Positions 6,731-9,173 of a stretch of DNA of 9,173 nucleotides are shown here, piece after piece (the stretch's first letter is position 1; each line of letters begins with the position of its first letter). The translations under genes were made by a program, and so were the position numbers. The stretch is taken from positions 1 through 9,173 of the forward strand of contig JAOZSF010000055.1 in assembly GCA_029939815.1 (NCBI GenBank), written 5' to 3'. The DNA is from a bacterium (GTDB lineage: Bacteria > Auribacterota > UBA3054 > B51-G9). Under the pieces are notes generated by a model that was not told the DNA's origin, ran no database searches, and worked only from the letters and a program-made list of their open reading frames with translations.

Positions 6731-7543
6731 CTATTCCTTTCGATAAGGTATAAAAAGCTTCTGTCCCGGATTCAAAAGAGTTTCATCATTGATTTCCGGG
6801 TTGGTGTTAAGAATATCCTGAACACTCACCTTATAGTCACGTGCAAGCTTCCAAAGCGTTTCGCCCGGAGCAACAACATGTTCGTATCCCTGGTTATAAT
6901 CAATTTTAGAATTAGTCGGTTTATTTGTCCGTTTAATTTCTTTTTTTGGTTTTTTCCAACCGGAACTTTTCTTGGTTGAGCCGGATGAACTTTTCGCTGC
7001 GGAAGATGAAGCCGTACCGGAAGGATAAGCTGAATTCAAAATTTTGATTTGTTTTTCGATGCGCTCAATTTTATCCATACAAGCGTTCAGCTGAACTCTC
7101 ATTGATTTCACTTCCTGACTGCTTATTGAAAGATCTTCCATAACTTTCTGCTGCAGCCCTGAGTTTTGCGCTTGGATTGCCTTTACAACTTTTGACAATT
7201 TAGCATTAAGTTTTTCCTGATCGCTAATACTTGTTGCCATAATATTTTTAACCGTTCGGTCAATTTCGCGTCTTTGACTGTCTTTCAGTGAGCCGAGAGT
7301 ACCACGTAGTTTTGACCAGTTTTCCTGAAGTACCAGCTGCATCTGGTCATTTTCCTGTTTCATCTGCTCCAGCTGCGTTTGAAGGTCATCCTGCGTTTGA
7401 TTTAAAACAGAAATTCGATCTTCAAGAGTTCTGGTTGAACTTTTCAGTTGAGCGATTTTAACGTCTGCGGGGTTAATCTCTTCGGTTGTTGCGCAACCGA
7501 ATATCAAGAAGCAGGTTAAAAATGATATGACATATTTCAACAT
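6731..7543 (-). CDS. LysM-domain lipoprotein with coiled-coil N-terminus, next to pal
   Basis: This 270-residue protein has a lipoprotein signal (LIFGC, with the lipidated cysteine at residue 17). A long coiled-coil region lies at about 30-170, rich in Q, E, K and regularly spaced L, V and I. A Ser/Lys/Gly/Thr-rich flexible linker follows (about 175-215). One LysM domain ends the protein (about 220-266: HVVAPGETLWKLARDYKV, then NPGQKLFIPY). LysM binds peptidoglycan glycan chains, so the protein probably links an outer membrane to the cell wall. It lies 22 nt after pal and shares its promoter and the terminator at 6655-6683. In many Gram-negatives this place is held by CpoB/YbgF, which also starts with a trimeric coiled coil but ends in TPR repeats. 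Here LysM stands in their place; no TPR repeats are seen. Lipidation is predicted with good confidence, and the CpoB analogy is inference. Confidence 0.88.
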   Translation of the reverse strand: MLKYVISFLTCFLIFGCATTEEINPADVKIAQLKSSTRTLEDRISVLNQTQDDLQTQLEQMKQENDQMQLVLQENWSKLRGTLGSLKDSQRREIDRTVKNIMATSISDQEKLNAKLSKVVKAIQAQNSGLQQKVMEDLSISSQEVKSMRVQLNACMDKIERIEKQIKILNSAYPSGTASSSAAKSSSGSTKKSSGWKKPKKEIKRTNKPTNSKIDYNQGYEHVVAPGETLWKLARDYKVSVQDILNTNPEINDETLLNPGQKLFIPYRKE

Positions 7544-7564
7544 CTTATTTCACAAAGTAATGCG

Positions 7565-8170
7565 TTATTCACCGGCAATGCCGACAAGAAAATGGTCGCG
7601 GCGGTTGATTGCCCATGCCTGCTCATTATTTCCCGGATCAAGCGGACCTTCTTCGCCGTAACTGATAGTATAAAGTCTGTTAGGATCGATACTTAAATCA
7701 ACCAGAAACTGTCTCGCCGCGCCTGCGCGCCTTGAGCCGAGAGCCATGTTATACTCTTCTGTTCCGCGTTCATCGCAATAACCTTCGATCTGTAAAACAA
7801 CTTGAGGGTAGCGTTTGAGAAAAGCGGCAATCTGCTGTAAAACGTCAGCGTCTTCCGGCATAATCGTTGAGCTGTTGTAAGGAAAATGAATGTCCTGAAG
7901 TACGAGTTGTGCTTCGCGGTCGATTTCCGGTGGAAGAGAACCCGAACCCGGTTCAACGAATCTCATTCCGGTTCCTCCTGCGGCTTTAAGGTCGCCAGGA
8001 AAGGATTGATCGCCGTCAACTCCGCTGCCGTCGCCGCCAAGAACACTGTTATCGATATCTTCAAGGTTAAACGGCTGGCCGTCCATAGCGATTGTATCGT
8101 CTTGTTTTTTTGCTGATTTACAACCTACGAGAACTAAAGCCAAAATGGCGAATAGTAAGAACTTTTTCAT
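7565..8170 (-). CDS. pal: Peptidoglycan-associated lipoprotein Pal (OmpA-like)
   Basis: This is an outer-membrane lipoprotein that grips peptidoglycan and normally works with the Tol system in envelope constriction. The signal peptide MKKFLLFAILALVLVGC ends in a lipobox with the lipidated cysteine at residue 17. A Gly/Asp-rich linker of about 60 residues follows. The OmpA-like domain (about 85-198) carries DIHFPYNSS and the diaminopimelate-binding segment EGYCDERGTEEYNMALGSRRA (129-149), with D133 and R148 or R149 in the expected places. The usual His-Ala after Gly is Tyr-Cys here. The ATG at 8170 is preferred over an in-frame GTG at 8182, because GGAG at 8180-8177 lies 6 nt before this ATG and the signal peptide fits exactly. 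The resulting protein has 201 residues. The promoter is at 8237-8265 and the LysM lipoprotein gene follows after 22 nt. No tolB, tolA, tolQ or tolR is in the window. Confidence 0.93.
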   Translation of the reverse strand: MKKFLLFAILALVLVGCKSAKKQDDTIAMDGQPFNLEDIDNSVLGGDGSGVDGDQSFPGDLKAAGGTGMRFVEPGSGSLPPEIDREAQLVLQDIHFPYNSSTIMPEDADVLQQIAAFLKRYPQVVLQIEGYCDERGTEEYNMALGSRRAGAARQFLVDLSIDPNRLYTISYGEEGPLDPGNNEQAWAINRRDHFLVGIAGE

Positions 8171-8176
8171 TTTTTT

Positions 8177-8180
8177 CTCC
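8177..8180 (-). promoter_or_regulatory. Ribosome binding site that fixes the pal start
   Basis: GGAG stands 6 nt (all A) upstream of the ATG at 8170 on the minus strand. It is the only clear Shine-Dalgarno sequence before any gene in the window. It overlaps the coding frame of the alternative GTG start at 8182, which argues against that start. Confidence 0.8.
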
Positions 8181-8236
8181 ACATTAAATATTTGGTTACA
8201 TTAGGATTAATTATCATTAAATAAATTTACATAAGT

Positions 8237-8265
8237 ATTATATCAGAAAAGACTTAAATTGTAAA
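8237..8265 (-). promoter_or_regulatory. Promoter of the pal-LysM lipoprotein operon
   Basis: TTTACA (8265-8260) is one mismatch from the -35 consensus. After exactly 17 nt comes a perfect TATAAT (8242-8237), preceded by TGA, which makes an extended -10 box. The predicted transcript starts near 8230 and has a 5' leader of about 60 nt, AT-rich, ending in GGAG. The -35 box begins 2 nt after the stop of the preceding polyprenyl synthase gene, so pal has its own promoter. No terminator separates the two genes, so read-through from upstream may also contribute. Confidence 0.72.
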
Positions 8266-8266
8266 T

Positions 8267-9142
8267 TCAAAATGATCTTCCTGTTACAAAATCAGCAATT
8301 TCTGACAAATTGCTTGTTTCCCAGCCGGCATCTATCAGAGTATTAACCGCCTCGGTTTTATATTTTTTGGCTATTTTTTTTGCTTTTTCAATCCCAAAAA
8401 CCGAGACCGCTGTTATTTTCCCCGCAACAATGTCTTTACCGGCTGTCTTGCCAATCCCTTCTGACGTTTCAGTACAGTCAAGTATATCGTCAATATACTG
8501 AAATGCCAGACCGAGATTTACGCCGAACTGCCTTAAAAGTTCTACTTGTTTTTTAGACGCATCTCCCGCAATACCACCGATAACTACCGCCGCGGCAATC
8601 AAATCCGCGGTTTTATGTTGATGGATAAATTGTAAAGTTTCAACTGACGGAATCGTTCCTGTTGCTTCAATATCAACAACCTGTCCGCCGACCATTCCGC
8701 AATGACCCGCGAATTCGGCAAGAGCGGAAGTGATTTCAGAACTCCGGGACGGATTTGAAATTTTTGCTAAAGATGCCCATTCAAAAGCGAGAGTTAAAAG
8801 CGCGTCTCCGGCAAGCAGAGCGATTGTTTCACCGAATTGTTTGTGGCAAGTTGGTTTACCGCGCCGAAGGTCATCGTCATCCATGCATGGCAAATCATCG
8901 TGAATGAGAGAATAGGAATGAATAAGTTCTACCGCGCAACCTGCCTGCAGCGCGTTATCAACTGTACCGCCGACCGCTTCGCACGCGGAAACAGCAAGCA
9001 ATGACCGTAATTTTTTACCGCCGCCGAGAACGGCATACCGCATCGCTTTATGCAAAATTTCCGGTTTCAGGTTTTCCTGCGGCAGGTTTTTATCTAAAAA
9101 TTCCTCAATCAGGATTTTTTCTTTTTGCAGCGGTTGTTTCAT
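8267..9142 (-). CDS. ispA: Polyprenyl synthase, probably farnesyl diphosphate synthase (IspA type)
   Basis: This cytoplasmic enzyme would condense isopentenyl diphosphate onto allylic diphosphates to supply C15 (or longer) precursors for undecaprenyl lipid, quinones and similar products. It has 291 residues, close to E. coli IspA (299). The GGGKKLRSL motif is at 40-48. The first Asp-rich motif is D82-D83-LPCM-D88 inside SLIHDDLPCMDDDDLRRGKP, and the second is DDILD at 218-222 (QYIDDILD). The later GKTAGKD (231-237) and KIT (242-244) lysines are present. The first motif has the two-residue insertion of bacterial type II enzymes, and Tyr77 stands five residues before it. In this family that points to FPP and not to longer products; a geranylgeranyl synthase remains possible. 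The ATG at 9142 has no clear ribosome binding site. The gene appears complete, and its stop lies just before the pal promoter. Confidence 0.9.
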   Translation of the reverse strand: MKQPLQKEKILIEEFLDKNLPQENLKPEILHKAMRYAVLGGGKKLRSLLAVSACEAVGGTVDNALQAGCAVELIHSYSLIHDDLPCMDDDDLRRGKPTCHKQFGETIALLAGDALLTLAFEWASLAKISNPSRSSEITSALAEFAGHCGMVGGQVVDIEATGTIPSVETLQFIHQHKTADLIAAAVVIGGIAGDASKKQVELLRQFGVNLGLAFQYIDDILDCTETSEGIGKTAGKDIVAGKITAVSVFGIEKAKKIAKKYKTEAVNTLIDAGWETSNLSEIADFVTGRSF

Positions 9143-9173
9143 AGGGTTAATCGTTAATTATTATTTGTCGAAG
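9143..9173. other. AT-rich leader of the polyprenyl synthase gene, cut by the window edge
   Basis: Thirty-one bases upstream of the ispA start are visible. They are AT-rich, lack a Shine-Dalgarno sequence and contain TTAAT-type steps similar to the leader of the TetR gene. The last bases, read on the minus strand, include CGACAAATAAT, which resembles part of the palindrome at 6682-6704. The stretch is too short for a promoter call. Confidence 0.4.

Noticed and set aside
8171..8182. GTG start of pal four codons further upstream
   Set aside because: The GGAG motif lies inside this extension and serves the ATG at 8170. The signal peptide is also of normal shape from that ATG.
9160..9173. Fourth copy of the 23-bp palindrome at the right edge
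   Set aside because: Only about ten bases resemble one half of the element and the rest lies outside the window, so it cannot be told from chance in AT-rich DNA.

Overview
The window carries seven protein-coding genes, all on the minus strand, in a moderately AT-rich Gram-negative genome. Outer-membrane biology is explicit: an OmpA-type peptidoglycan-associated lipoprotein (Pal), a second lipoprotein with a LysM domain, and an RND efflux pump with its periplasmic adaptor. The taxon cannot be fixed from this sequence alone. The gene set, the sparse Shine-Dalgarno signals and the repeat-rich short intergenic gaps would fit a PVC-type lineage such as Lentisphaerota or Kiritimatiellota, or Omnitrophota, but this is only an impression.

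In transcription order (high to low coordinate) the layout is as follows. A farnesyl-diphosphate-type polyprenyl synthase (8267-9142) is followed by a well-formed promoter (8237-8265) that drives pal (start 8170, stop 7565). After a 22-nt gap comes a coiled-coil plus LysM lipoprotein (6731-7543). A strong intrinsic terminator (6655-6683) closes that pair. A membrane-anchored calcineurin-like phosphoesterase follows (5467-6648). Next is a 229-nt gap containing two REP-like hairpins and a 7-nt-period tandem array. Then comes a TetR regulator (4626-5237), an 82-nt gap filled by an 8-nt-period array, a membrane-fusion protein (3473-4543) and an RND permease (225-3473). The last two overlap by one base. 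Bases 1-224 hold no convincing gene, only a possible terminator for the efflux operon.

Functionally there are two modules. pal and the LysM lipoprotein probably tether the outer membrane to peptidoglycan, with the LysM protein sitting where CpoB/YbgF normally follows pal. tetR, the adaptor gene and the RND gene form a regulated efflux cassette that lacks its own TolC-like outer-membrane channel in this window.

The best candidate for something undescribed is not a protein system but a small palindromic element of about 23 bp with 7-bp arms around a 7-nt centre. It occurs twice in tandem inside the phosphoesterase gene and once, as a perfect palindrome, over the -10 box of that gene's predicted promoter. 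The two short-period tandem arrays and the composite hairpin block are also worth a genome-wide search.
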